Part shown: piece after piece, positions 7,793 through 15,860 of the stretch
Numbering within the stretch: position 1 is the stretch's first letter
Layout of the letters: the number at the start of each line of letters is the position of its first letter
Source of the DNA: Anaerotruncus colihominis
GTDB lineage: Bacteria > Bacillota > Clostridia > Oscillospirales > Ruminococcaceae
Assembly (NCBI RefSeq): GCF_010206195.1
Contig: NZ_VIQT01000019.1
Coordinates: forward strand, 697 to 64,696
DNA: 64,000 nucleotides
Direction: 5' to 3'
Position numbers and translations under genes: made by a program
The notes under the pieces: generated by a model
The model's database searches: none
The model's input: the letters and a program-made list of their open reading frames with translations, nothing else
Told to the model about the DNA's origin: nothing

Positions 7793-7983
7793 CGTCTGCC
7801 TCCCATAATCTGTTTTTGACTGTCCCGTTATTCCAACCAATAATCTATATTATAGATATTCGGCAGAAAATTCCTATATGAAAGCAACACAACCAAATTT
7901 ATTCCTTCAAAATATGCCGGTACACCTTATTCGTACCCCCTCTCCAATAAACCTATAACCATACCCGGAATTGCTCCAACAGC

Positions 7984-8012
7984 TTGACTATTAGCCAACA
8001 ATCGTTTATCAT
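7984..8012 (+). promoter_or_regulatory. Promoter of tRNA-Leu
   Basis: TTGACT, 17-bp spacer, TATCAT, 20 bases before the mature tRNA. Confidence 0.8.
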
Positions 8013-8032
8013 TAGAGAGTAACAGAATTTAT

Positions 8033-8119
8033 GCCGCTGTGGCGGAACAGGCAGACGCAAGGGACTTAAAATCCCTCGGTGGCGACACCGTACCGGTTCG
8101 ATCCCGGTCAGCGGCACCA
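8033..8119 (+). tRNA. tRNA-Leu (anticodon UAA)
   Basis: An 87-nt class II tRNA. Acceptor stem GCCGCTG/CAGCGGC, discriminator A and encoded CCA. Anticodon loop CTTAAAA reads UUA leucine codons. The long variable arm (CGGTGGCGACACCG) and GGTTCGATCCC T-arm are clear. Confidence 0.97.
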
Positions 8120-8156
8120 AGTCTGAGCAAAGCTCGCTTTGCTCAGACTTCTTTTT
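8119..8156 (+). terminator. Terminator of tRNA-Leu
   Basis: AAGTCTGAGCAAAGC pairs with GCTTTGCTCAGACTT around TC, followed by CTTTTT. The rest of the gap to 8319 holds nothing recognisable. Confidence 0.9.
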
Positions 8157-8319
8157 GCCTTTTGCAGAAAATAAGCCCATCCGCTCCCTTGTTCTTCCTT
8201 TTCCACAAAAGGGCGCGTTCGGCCCGCCTGTCCAGGTTGGCTTTTGTTCTCTGCCATCTTTTTGCTGTGCCCCTGCCGCGCGGCGGTTTTAACGTATCGC
8301 GGGGAAATATCGATTTTCA

Positions 8320-8348
8320 TTGAAAACTCTCTTGCAATGAAGTATTAT
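8320..8348 (+). promoter_or_regulatory. Promoter of the 8393 lipoprotein gene
   Basis: TTGAAA, 17-bp spacer, TATTAT, about 45 bases before the start codon. Confidence 0.7.
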
Positions 8349-8392
8349 GATTTCTAATACCATAAGCAGTTGCGTCCGTTTGGGAGGTTGCC

Positions 8393-9517
8393 ATGAAAAA
8401 ACTTTTGGTGCATACATTCACCGCAATATTTATTCTGACAGCTCTGCTGTCGGGCTGTGGCCAGCAAAGCTGCGCCGGAAATTTCGATGCATCGGGATAT
8501 GGTGTGTCCTCGGAAAGTGAACCGCCGCTTCCTTCTTCCGAAGCTGCATCGGATAACGGCAAGTCAGAAAGCGATCAAATGCCGGAATCTGAAGCGGGGA
8601 TGTCTGCGGACATCCGGTATCCGCAGTTTGTTACCGACAAGTTTACCGACAGTCCGTTCTATCAGGAGGCGGCTCGGGACGGGCACGCAGTCATTCTGGT
8701 TGATGGAACCGTCATCACATCCGCAAATGCAGCGATGAATTTTTTTAAACAGTATCAGGCTGGGGAAAGCTGCGAGTTAAACATCTATCACTTTCCTGCT
8801 CAATGGAATCCCTGGGAGAACAGAATCTGCTATGACAGCGCAACCGGCGAGCTGTACGAACTCCACCGCTCTGTCGTAGAGACGGCAGACGGCCTGCATT
8901 GGGGCGAGGAATCCCGCTATGCTGTCGATCACATATCCTTCACGGAATTTGGCTGTATTTGTATCACAGGGGAGGCCTCCAGTGAACCATTCTACACTCA
9001 GGTGGTCAGCGACTATGATTTGTTTGAGGATTACGACAGGATGGTGGAACTTGCCCGGCAGTATGTTTCCCCCATCTATCTGTGCGTGGTCCAGTCGGAT
9101 ACCTTTTCCAATCCCAGTGAGATTACCCAGTGGCCCGCTATCCTGGAGAGAATTGTAAGTATGGAATGCGCCGACGGCGAGAGCTTCTGGACAGTTTATC
9201 CGGACGGGGAGCTGTCAGTGGATGAAATGATACGGCAGATAAGCAAATATTTTGAGGTGGACAGGGATGCCGTTCTCCACAAAGTCAAAAATTTCATGGT
9301 TGACGGCGATACCATCCGCTATGAAGGCGGCCTGGGCGGGGCCTACCCCCAGGCGCTGGTCTTTGACGTGCAGAAAAGCGGGGACACCACGGCCGTTCTT
9401 TGCAGGCTCCGGGATGCTATAACAGGAGATGTGGATATGGACAGAGGCTATCTTATCACTGTCCGCAACAAACCAGATGGAACCTTCCGATACCTCTCAA
9501 TGAAGGAAGTTGTGTAA
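8393..9517 (+). CDS. Hypothetical lipoprotein
   Basis: A 374-residue protein with a lipoprotein signal peptide: a hydrophobic stretch ends in LLSGC, with lipid-accepting Cys22. A Ser/Glu-rich linker (about 30-70) precedes a soluble extracellular domain. I see no enzyme motif. The last 40 residues (GYLITVRNKPDGTFRYLSMKEV) resemble the beta-strand ends of small clostridial lipoproteins of unknown role. GGGAGG precedes the ATG and a good promoter lies upstream. Its codon use looks less GC-rich and its text less alanine-rich than its neighbours, which may hint at later acquisition. It is a single gene. Confidence 0.75.
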   Translation: MKKLLVHTFTAIFILTALLSGCGQQSCAGNFDASGYGVSSESEPPLPSSEAASDNGKSESDQMPESEAGMSADIRYPQFVTDKFTDSPFYQEAARDGHAVILVDGTVITSANAAMNFFKQYQAGESCELNIYHFPAQWNPWENRICYDSATGELYELHRSVVETADGLHWGEESRYAVDHISFTEFGCICITGEASSEPFYTQVVSDYDLFEDYDRMVELARQYVSPIYLCVVQSDTFSNPSEITQWPAILERIVSMECADGESFWTVYPDGELSVDEMIRQISKYFEVDRDAVLHKVKNFMVDGDTIRYEGGLGGAYPQALVFDVQKSGDTTAVLCRLRDAITGDVDMDRGYLITVRNKPDGTFRYLSMKEVV

Positions 9518-9595
9518 ATGATACCCTGTGGTCCCATCTGATGATGGAGCATCTGTTTATGTCCCAGCATACCTGAATCGAGATCACAGCCCCAA

Positions 9596-10312
9596 TCAGC
9601 CGGATTCCTCCGCCAATTGTTCCAAAGCGCCGCAGTGGTGCGCTTTGGACAAACCTGCGCGGCGGAGCAGCAGCTTACAAAACAGCAGTTGAAACAGCGC
9701 GGCCAGCCTGCCCACGCAGATCATTGCGATCAGCGTGCCAAGGCCAATGGCTGTTATCCTGCCGCTGAAAAGATAGCTGACGGTGCAGGTAACAACCACA
9801 CAGGACAGGTCCACAATATTTTTTCCAAAGCCGACGCCCCTGCCCGAGCATTTTCCAATCGTGTCGGCCAGGCCGTCCGCTGGACTTAACACCAGGCGCA
9901 TGTCCACCATCATGGACATCCCCACCGCTGTAAACGTCATCGCAGCCAAAAGCAACAGCAGATTTTGCCACAGCGTATTAAAACCGATCTGTGCCAGACT
10001 GAACCAGTCAAGCAGCAGGCCGAACACCAGACTGAATGGGATCTGCAGCAGATCGCCCGGGCGGCAATCCTTTCCCTTCAGAAATAATTGAACCGCCAAA
10101 AACAGCATGTAGACGCCAAAGGTTGACAGCGCGTAATTGATCCCCCAAATCTCCGTGATGGAAAACGACACCGAAACAACCGGGGAAACGCCAAGCCCTG
10201 TCTTGGTGTACAAGGTCAGCCCGATTGCCAGGGAAATCATGCCCACCGCATAGATGGCGCCTCTCCAAAAGTGGTCTATACCGCGCGGCCGCTTGTTTTG
10301 GGTTCTTTCCAT
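9596..10312 (-). CDS. YitT/YczE-like integral membrane protein
   Basis: A 238-residue polytopic membrane protein with five to six predicted helices. GAIYAVGMISLAIGLTLYTKTGLGVSP near the N-terminus and LSPADGLADTIGK in the middle match the YczE/YyaS/YitT (DUF6198-type) family. Function of the family is unsettled; some members sit beside transport or stress genes. GGGGAGGG precedes the ATG. It is flanked by a lipoprotein on the opposite strand and by fapA; no operon partner. Confidence 0.75.
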   Translation of the reverse strand: MERTQNKRPRGIDHFWRGAIYAVGMISLAIGLTLYTKTGLGVSPVVSVSFSITEIWGINYALSTFGVYMLFLAVQLFLKGKDCRPGDLLQIPFSLVFGLLLDWFSLAQIGFNTLWQNLLLLLAAMTFTAVGMSMMVDMRLVLSPADGLADTIGKCSGRGVGFGKNIVDLSCVVVTCTVSYLFSGRITAIGLGTLIAMICVGRLAALFQLLFCKLLLRRAGLSKAHHCGALEQLAEESG

Positions 10313-10551
10313 ATCAGCGCCCTCCCCTTCAGCCGGATCAAAAGCCTTAGCTTCAGTATAGGGTACGCTATGCGCTTTGTCAACTTTTGTATATCATTAC
10401 AGAAGCTGCCTGATATCGCTGCCGCCCGCCGGTACCTATCAGTGGACGTCCCAGCTCGATTCCCAAATGTATGCCTGCTATAATTTTATAGAAAACGCGC
10501 CGGGCCGATCTTGTAATCGTCTCCGCCGGCGGATATCCAAAATGTGAAATG

Positions 10552-10590
10552 GACGGGGCGGGCTGTAAATACAGCCCGCCCCGTCCGTCT
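10552..10590 (+). terminator. 15-bp hairpin with T tract
   Basis: GACGGGGCGGGCTGT pairs with ACAGCCCGCCCCGTC around AAAT, with CGTCTTTTTT on the plus-strand side and the matching A tract on the minus. It joins the family C repeat after fapA. It may end fapA transcripts or shield the neighbouring gene. Confidence 0.6.
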
Positions 10591-10593
10591 TTT

Positions 10594-10694
10594 TTAAAGC
10601 CTCGGGATCCGAAAGGATTCCTGCGTTTTTTGCCTTGCATTCCCCTGCTGTCTGCGAAGAATCCGGCAATTCCTCTTTTTTCAAACAAGCCCTA
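10594..10694 (-). repeat. Family C element at the fapA stop codon
   Basis: About 100 bases, roughly 85 % identical by eye to 34424-34526. On the minus strand it begins TAGGGCTTGTTTGAAAA, and its TAG is the stop codon of fapA. The left inverted terminus seen at 34364 is missing here, replaced by the 10552 hairpin. Confidence 0.75.
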
Positions 10695-12470
10695 TACGGT
10701 GCCAAACACAATCTCCCGATCCTTTTGATAAATCAGACAGTGGGTATGCTCCTGCTTTGAAGTCGCGATCACGCCGCTAATTCCAACCACTGTATTTGGA
10801 TATAGCGCGCCAAAACGCATGACAGCCGAATCCAGCTCCTCACATTGCGTGCGCATTTGTTCGAGCTGTTGGCGGAGCTTTCGCTCCTTCATTTTCAGCG
10901 TACTGCTGCGCAGCCGCGCCTCATTCGTCAAAGCCGCGCCATTTTCTGATGCGGTCAGCTCATCCAGCTCCTCAAATGTCTTTCTGAGGTCGTCCTCGAC
11001 CTGCTTTTGCTTTATTTGGAACGATTCAGTCGCTTTGATGGAAACAGCCGTCAGGTAATTGTTTTTATTGCCGGCCGACGTGGCCTCGATCGTTTTCATC
11101 GCGACAGTTTCCCCGCCGATCAGCGCACCGCGGCCTGATTTGACCAAAACGGAGCTTTGGCTCGACAGCCGCGCATTGACCGCGCTCTCCAGATAAATAT
11201 TCCCCTCGGCGTCAGCGGATCCGTTTTCAATAAATTTACAGCGGATCTCTCCCCTGGCTGTCATTGAGCCTTTTCCGTTTCCGTTCATGCCGGTTTTGGC
11301 GAAGATGTTGCCGCCCGAAATCAGCGTCGCGCCTTCGATCATCCCATATACTGTGATATCGCCGCTGGCCTTGACTGTAAATCCTTCGCAGATATCACCC
11401 CTCACAACCACCGCGCCCTTTACGTCGAGGTTGCCCGTGGAAAAATCGACGTTGCCATTGATGGTGAGCGCCTGCTCCACATGATATTGACCGGACCGGT
11501 AAACAACCTCTCCCTCAATTCTGGCCACGAGCGTAAGCCCATCCTCACTGACAGCAGTATTTTTTCCTGCCGGCGGTACAGCTTTGCGCCCTTCCTTGGC
11601 AGTAATCGCTGCGCCATGAACATTGGTTCCATTCTTTGCCGGGGTGGGCGGGAGCATCCGGCAAAGGACTTCGCCCTCACTGACATTGTGGAACCAGTTC
11701 ATATCTTTAAAGTCGATGATGCCGTTTTGCTTTTCCACGAACCGGACGCTGGAGCTGGTCGGGATGACCTCCTCAACGCTTCCATCCTCGCCGTCGACCG
11801 GCGGCGTGCCCCGCGCAGCCTCAACCATACGAAAATACACAGGCTGCGCCAACGTCTCAAGCGCCTGCGTGTCGACGCCATATGTAACGCCACGCTCAAC
11901 CAGCGCGGTATGCAGATGCTCCAGCGTTACATCGCCGCCTCCATACAGCGGTGGCAGCAACAATATCCAGGCGCTCAATCCATCCTCGGATTCAAGCACC
12001 CCGACATGTCCATTGACCGCCTGAAGCTGTCCACCGCTGCCATGAAACGACGCGAGCATTTCCGCGGCCGACCGGGCAGCCTGCTCGATCAGCCTTCGAT
12101 GAACGGGCAACAGCTCCTCTCCGGGCAGCAGATCCTGCGGTCCAAAAGGCGCCTGATCCGAATCTGCATCGTCCCCGCGGGACGCCGCCCGTTCCTGACA
12201 CCAGGCGCGCCGCAGCTTTGCAAGCGGATGATTATCCTCAAACAGCTCCGCCTCCGGCTCTTGAACAGCCGGCTCTTCCGCCTGCGGCTCCACAGGCTTT
12301 GCAAACTTTCCCGAGACACTTTTCCAAAGCGAGTACAGTAAGCTTTGATTAGCCGACGTTTCCGCTTCCGCTTCGTCGGGGGATAACGTCTTTGCCTGCG
12401 AGAGAGAGAAAAGCAGGCTTTTAGATTTCTCTGGTGTTTTTGAGCCGTCAAACTGCTTCTTATCCGCCAT
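10692..12470 (-). CDS. fapA: FapA/DUF342 family protein
   Basis: A 592-residue protein of the FapA (DUF342) family. Start ATG at MADKKQF follows GGGAGG; 27 upstream codons lack support. Residues about 230-480 are the repetitive beta-helix core (GNLDVKGAVVVRGDICEGFTVKASGDITVYG and related), followed by a coiled coil (KQKQVEDDLRKTFEELDELT and LKMKERKLRQQLEQMRTQ). The first 110 residues are acidic and likely disordered. In Bacillus/Vibrio the family is linked to flagella, but no flagellar gene is seen here. With bactofilin nearby, a role in cell envelope or spore structure is possible. The TAG stop is part of a family C repeat. Confidence 0.85.
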   Translation of the reverse strand: MADKKQFDGSKTPEKSKSLLFSLSQAKTLSPDEAEAETSANQSLLYSLWKSVSGKFAKPVEPQAEEPAVQEPEAELFEDNHPLAKLRRAWCQERAASRGDDADSDQAPFGPQDLLPGEELLPVHRRLIEQAARSAAEMLASFHGSGGQLQAVNGHVGVLESEDGLSAWILLLPPLYGGGDVTLEHLHTALVERGVTYGVDTQALETLAQPVYFRMVEAARGTPPVDGEDGSVEEVIPTSSSVRFVEKQNGIIDFKDMNWFHNVSEGEVLCRMLPPTPAKNGTNVHGAAITAKEGRKAVPPAGKNTAVSEDGLTLVARIEGEVVYRSGQYHVEQALTINGNVDFSTGNLDVKGAVVVRGDICEGFTVKASGDITVYGMIEGATLISGGNIFAKTGMNGNGKGSMTARGEIRCKFIENGSADAEGNIYLESAVNARLSSQSSVLVKSGRGALIGGETVAMKTIEATSAGNKNNYLTAVSIKATESFQIKQKQVEDDLRKTFEELDELTASENGAALTNEARLRSSTLKMKERKLRQQLEQMRTQCEELDSAVMRFGALYPNTVVGISGVIATSKQEHTHCLIYQKDREIVFGTV

Positions 12471-12501
12471 GCTAAAACCTCCCATAGGTGTGATTGATTC
12501 T

Positions 12502-12531
12502 ATTATACTCCAAACCCTGTGCGCTGTCCAA
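12502..12531 (-). promoter_or_regulatory. Promoter of fapA
   Basis: Minus strand: TTGGAC, 18-bp spacer, TATAAT, about 30 bases before the start codon. Confidence 0.7.
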
Positions 12532-12571
12532 TAGGAACTCAGATTCTTCACATAAATTTTTCATCTATATC

Positions 12572-12632
12572 AGGGGCTGTTTTAAAAATCAAAAGCCATA
12601 TGTGCTTCGGCGCATACTCACTAGTCAAACAA
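12572..12632 (-). repeat. Family C element, short copy at the deoR-type stop codon
   Basis: Left end AGGGGCTGTTTTAAAAATC matches the full copy at 34364, and the other end TCAAACAAGG resembles the right end. The middle is different and shorter. The last codons and TGA of the regulator (CTT GTT TGA) come from the CTTGTTTGA of the right end. Confidence 0.55.
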
Positions 12633-13404
12633 GGTGCAGCTTGATCCCCTTGCTGCGAATGAGGTCGATCCATTCGGGCGAAAGGTCCTCATTCGTGATG
12701 ATTGTATCAATATCATTCATATCGCAGCAGTAGGCCGCACAGACCCGGCCAAATTTGCTGGAATCCGCTACAAGAATTTTTTCCAGCGAGGATCGCAAAA
12801 TCGCCCGTTTTGTCTCGATCTCATAATTGTTGATGCAGGTTACGCCCAACTGGCAGTGGACGCCTGCCGCCGAAACAAACGCCTTTTGCACACGGATTCC
12901 GCTGATGAATTCAACGCCCTCCTTGCTTTCAAACATCTGTGCATTTGCGTGATAATAACCGCCGGCAAACAGCGGCTGTATATTCGGCTTTCGTCTCAAT
13001 TCCATCAAAATGTTGATATTGTAACACAGAACCGACAGGTGCAAGTTGGTTGGCAGATTGCGCGCGATGTGGACCGTCGTCGTCCCTGTGTCAATGATAA
13101 TCATATCGTCCTGCGCCACCAGCGAAGCTGCAAATGCACCGATCGCGGCTTTTTCCGCACTCCTGCGTTCTCCCTCCAGCGCAAGGCTGTACTCCTTGTC
13201 CGTTTCAACAAGTGTATGCGCGGGATTGTAGACCATAACGCCATCAACATTTTCGACCACCTTATTCTGCTGGAGCAGCTTCATATCTCTGCGGATCGTC
13301 ATTTCTGAGACTTCCAGCATCTGCGCAAGCTCCCTGATCGAGACCGCACCGCGAATTTTCAAAATTCTGATGAGCTGGTTGAGTCTGTCGTTTTTCTTAC
13401 CCAC
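12625..13404 (-). CDS. DeoR-family transcriptional regulator, divergent to deoC
   Basis: A 259-residue DeoR/GlpR-type repressor. The start is GTG (MGKKNDRLN) seven bases after GGAGG. An N-terminal winged HTH (RGAVSIRELAQMLEVSEMTIRRDMKLL, about 18-45) is followed by the sugar-phosphate-binding DeoRC domain with IIIDTGTTTVHIARNLP (ligand loop) and FAGGYYHANAQMFES. It faces the nucleoside operon across 380 bases that hold a 17-bp inverted repeat and a further half-site. DeoR-type proteins usually release DNA on binding a pentose phosphate; deoxyribose-5-phosphate is the natural guess here. Confidence 0.9.
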   Translation of the reverse strand: MGKKNDRLNQLIRILKIRGAVSIRELAQMLEVSEMTIRRDMKLLQQNKVVENVDGVMVYNPAHTLVETDKEYSLALEGERRSAEKAAIGAFAASLVAQDDMIIIDTGTTTVHIARNLPTNLHLSVLCYNINILMELRRKPNIQPLFAGGYYHANAQMFESKEGVEFISGIRVQKAFVSAAGVHCQLGVTCINNYEIETKRAILRSSLEKILVADSSKFGRVCAAYCCDMNDIDTIITNEDLSPEWIDLIRSKGIKLHLV

Positions 13405-13464
13405 GCTATAGCCTCCATTCAAGCACCCTGCATCCTGCTGTTATCAAAAACCCAATCCCATATT

Positions 13465-13510
13465 AACACTTTTTATCAAAAAGCAAAAGATACTTTTGAT
13501 AAAAAGTGTT
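13465..13510. promoter_or_regulatory. 17-bp inverted repeat, probable DeoR operator
   Basis: AACACTTTTTATCAAAA and its exact complement are separated by 12 bases. Extra TTATCAAAA and TTTTATCAAAT half-sites occur at 13441-13449 and 13631-13641, the latter just after the deoC promoter. The position between regulator and operon suggests autoregulation plus control of deoC. Confidence 0.75.
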
Positions 13511-13602
13511 CTTCAATTTCGTTTGCACAACAGTCTATGCGCACAATCAATAAATTTAAAGTATCAATTATGTTTAAACTGGAGAAATCACCCCGCAACA
13601 GA

Positions 13603-13631
13603 TTGACACATCATTTGTGAAATGTTAGTAT
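13603..13631 (+). promoter_or_regulatory. Promoter of the deoC nucleoside operon
   Basis: TTGACA, 17-bp spacer with TGT, and TAGTAT: a near-consensus -35 with an extended -10. The half-site TTTTATCAAAT overlaps the probable start of transcription, so a bound repressor would block it. Confidence 0.8.
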
Positions 13632-13656
13632 TTTATCAAATACACAGAGTGCGGCA

Positions 13657-13750
13657 TGATAAAATCGGCCATCCGGGCGGCAGCGGGCCGCGCACGCGTA
13701 TCGCCCTGGCCATAAAAGGATAAAATAAACGCCCTGCGGTTATTTTATCA
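13657..13750 (+). repeat. Family A palindromic element, copy 2, in the deoC leader
   Basis: 94 bases between the deoC promoter and its start codon. Left arm TGATAAAAT (13657), middle arm GATAAAATAA (13719) and right arm TTATTTTATCA (13740): the right arm can pair with either. The GC core TGGCCATC-type hairpin lies between left and middle arms. The whole element is transcribed as part of the deoC leader. Confidence 0.85.
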
Positions 13751-13786
13751 CAAAACCAATTTACTTTCAGATTAACGGAGGGTTTT

Positions 13787-14431
13787 ATGGACAAAGAAAA
13801 AGTTTTGGGAATGATCGACCACACCCTGCTCAAGGCTGTTTCCACCTGGCCCGAAATCGAATCGCTCTGCGATGAGGCGGTCAAGCACCATACCGCTTCC
13901 GTCTGCGTGCCTCCGTGCTTTATCAAGCGCATTCATGACCAATACGGCGATGCGCTTGCCATTTGCACGGTCATCGGATTCCCGCTCGGGTACAACACAA
14001 CCGAAATCAAGGTCGCGGAGACACGCCAGGCCATCGCTGACGGCGCCGTCGAGGTGGATATGGTCGTCAATCTCGGCGACGTTAAAAGCGGCGCGTTCGA
14101 CAAGGTCACAGAGGAAATCCGCGCGATCAAGCAGGCCGCGGGCAGCCATATCCTCAAGGTGATCATTGAAACCTGCTATCTCACCGGGGAGGAAAAGATT
14201 GCCCTGTGCCGTTGCGTTACGGACGCGGGCGCCGATTACATCAAAACCTCGACCGGCTTCGGCACCGCGGGCGCGCAGCTTGAGGACATCGCGCTGTTCC
14301 GCAAGCATATCGGCCCGCAGGTCAAAATCAAGGCTGCCGGCGGCATCCGCACGCCCGAGGATCTTGAAGCCTTTGTAAACGCGGGCTGCGACCGCATTGG
14401 TACAAGCTCCGCAGTCAAGCTGCTCGGCTGA
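13787..14431 (+). CDS. deoC: Deoxyribose-phosphate aldolase
   Basis: A 214-residue class I aldolase that splits 2-deoxyribose-5-phosphate into glyceraldehyde-3-phosphate and acetaldehyde. DHTLLKA at the start, EVDMVVNLG, YIKTSTGF with Schiff-base Lys153, and IKAAGGIRT are the family motifs. AACGGAGGG precedes the ATG. It heads the nucleoside operon; after uptake, nucleosides are split by the phosphorylase at 19535 and the deoxyribose phosphate (after isomerisation by a mutase not in this window) enters glycolysis here. The leader carries a family A element. Confidence 0.97.
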   Translation: MDKEKVLGMIDHTLLKAVSTWPEIESLCDEAVKHHTASVCVPPCFIKRIHDQYGDALAICTVIGFPLGYNTTEIKVAETRQAIADGAVEVDMVVNLGDVKSGAFDKVTEEIRAIKQAAGSHILKVIIETCYLTGEEKIALCRCVTDAGADYIKTSTGFGTAGAQLEDIALFRKHIGPQVKIKAAGGIRTPEDLEAFVNAGCDRIGTSSAVKLLG

Positions 14432-14473
14432 TTTTTGATATCCAAGCGCCCTTCTTGTCCCTATAGAAGGATT

Positions 14474-14497
14474 AAAAGGCCGCCATGGCGGCCTTTT
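14474..14497 (+). terminator. Intercistronic hairpin between deoC and the binding protein
   Basis: AAAAGGCCGCCATGGCGGCCTTTT is split as AAAAGGCCGCC and its complement, with only TTTTCCC after it. It probably causes partial termination or protects the deoC message, leaving the transporter at a different level. Confidence 0.6.
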
Positions 14498-14596
14498 CCC
14501 GCTATTCCCACGTGGGAATTCGATTCCAAAATTCTGGAAACTGTGTGCGGCCCTTCCGCACCCATGAACATAAGAATCATTTTTGGAGGTTTTGAA

Positions 14597-15763
14597 ATGA
14601 AAAAAAGCCTGAAAAACATCCTCTGTGCATTCCTTGCAGCCAGCGCTATGCTCTCACTGGCGGCCTGCGGCAATTCATCCGGCGGCGGCGCGGCATCGGG
14701 CGCGGCTTCCACGCCCGCCGCTTCCAGCGGCGGCGCTGTCTATGAGCTGGCCGTTGTCACCGACGCCAACTCCATCGACGACCGCGGCTTTAACCAGGGC
14801 GCATGGGAGGGGCTTGCAAAATATGCTGAGGAAAACAACATCACGCATCAGTATTACCGTCCCATCGACCAATCCACAGACGGCTATCTGGTCGCGATCG
14901 AATCGGCTGTCAACAACGGCGCGAAGCTCGTCGTCTGCCCTGGCTATCTGTTTGAAGCCGCTGTGTACAAGGCGCAGGACATGTATCCCGACGTTTCATT
15001 CATCATCCTTGACGGCACGCCGCAGGACGGCACCTATACCGACTACAAGACGGCGGACAACACCTATTCGATCGTTTTTGCCGAGGAGCAGGCCGGATTC
15101 CTTGCCGGTTACGCCGCTGTGAAGGACGGCTACCGCGATCTCGGATTTTTCGGAGCAATGGCGGTCCCGTCCGTCGTCCGTTATGGCTACGGCTATCTCC
15201 AGGGCGCCGAATTTGCGGGCAAGGAGCTTGGGCTTGAGCCGGGATCCGTCTCCTGCAAATACCATTACACCGGCACGTTCGACATCCTGCCGGAAAATCA
15301 GACGAAAGCGGCTTCCTGGTATCAAAGCGGCACGCAGTGCATCTTCGGCTGCGGCACGCCCGACAATGTTTTTGCGGCGTGTGAATCGGTCGGAGGCGAC
15401 TGCGTCGCGATCGGCGTCGACCTGGACCAGTCGGCAAGCTCTGAAACGGTCCTTACTTCCGCGATGAAAAACCTGTCCGTCGCGGTTTACGACGGCATCA
15501 CCATGTTCTATAACGGCGAATTCCCGGGCGGCGTCAACGCGCGCCTTGATATCAAGGACAACGCGGTCGGCCTGCCGATGGAAACCTCCCGCTTTAAAAG
15601 CTTCACGCAGGCCGATTACGACGCGATCGCCGCAAAGATGACCGCCGACGAGGGCGGCGTCGTCTCCGGGATGGTCAAGGATGTCGACGAGAGCGGCAAC
15701 TCCATTGATCTTGAAACAGTCGTTTCCGGTCTTTCATACGTCAGCGTCGAGGTGATCAACTGA
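14597..15763 (+). CDS. BMP-family nucleoside-binding lipoprotein of an ABC importer
   Basis: A 388-residue extracellular binding protein. The start at MKKSLKN follows TTTGGAGG; the frame upstream is unsupported. Signal peptide ends in LAAC, with lipid-modified Cys24, followed by a Ser/Ala/Gly linker. The BMP (basic membrane protein/PnrA) fold shows AVVTDANSIDDRGFNQGAWEGL near residue 52 and the typical IFGCGTPDNVFAACES region. BMP proteins with this partner set bind nucleosides. It is the first transporter gene; ATPase and two permeases follow in the order seen in B. subtilis nupNOPQ-type systems. Confidence 0.93.
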   Translation: MKKSLKNILCAFLAASAMLSLAACGNSSGGGAASGAASTPAASSGGAVYELAVVTDANSIDDRGFNQGAWEGLAKYAEENNITHQYYRPIDQSTDGYLVAIESAVNNGAKLVVCPGYLFEAAVYKAQDMYPDVSFIILDGTPQDGTYTDYKTADNTYSIVFAEEQAGFLAGYAAVKDGYRDLGFFGAMAVPSVVRYGYGYLQGAEFAGKELGLEPGSVSCKYHYTGTFDILPENQTKAASWYQSGTQCIFGCGTPDNVFAACESVGGDCVAIGVDLDQSASSETVLTSAMKNLSVAVYDGITMFYNGEFPGGVNARLDIKDNAVGLPMETSRFKSFTQADYDAIAAKMTADEGGVVSGMVKDVDESGNSIDLETVVSGLSYVSVEVIN

Positions 15764-15860
15764 CCGCCGCGCCCCATGCATCCGCCGCGCGCCGCAAAAT
15801 CAGTTTCAAGCTGATTTTGCGGCCGCCCATACAACCGACAAGAATCGCAGGGTGAAACAT

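Noticed and set aside
10380-10711. Short open frames starting MFEKRGIAGFF or similar
   Set aside because: The same peptide arises at 34362-34527 from the family C repeat; there is no ribosome site.
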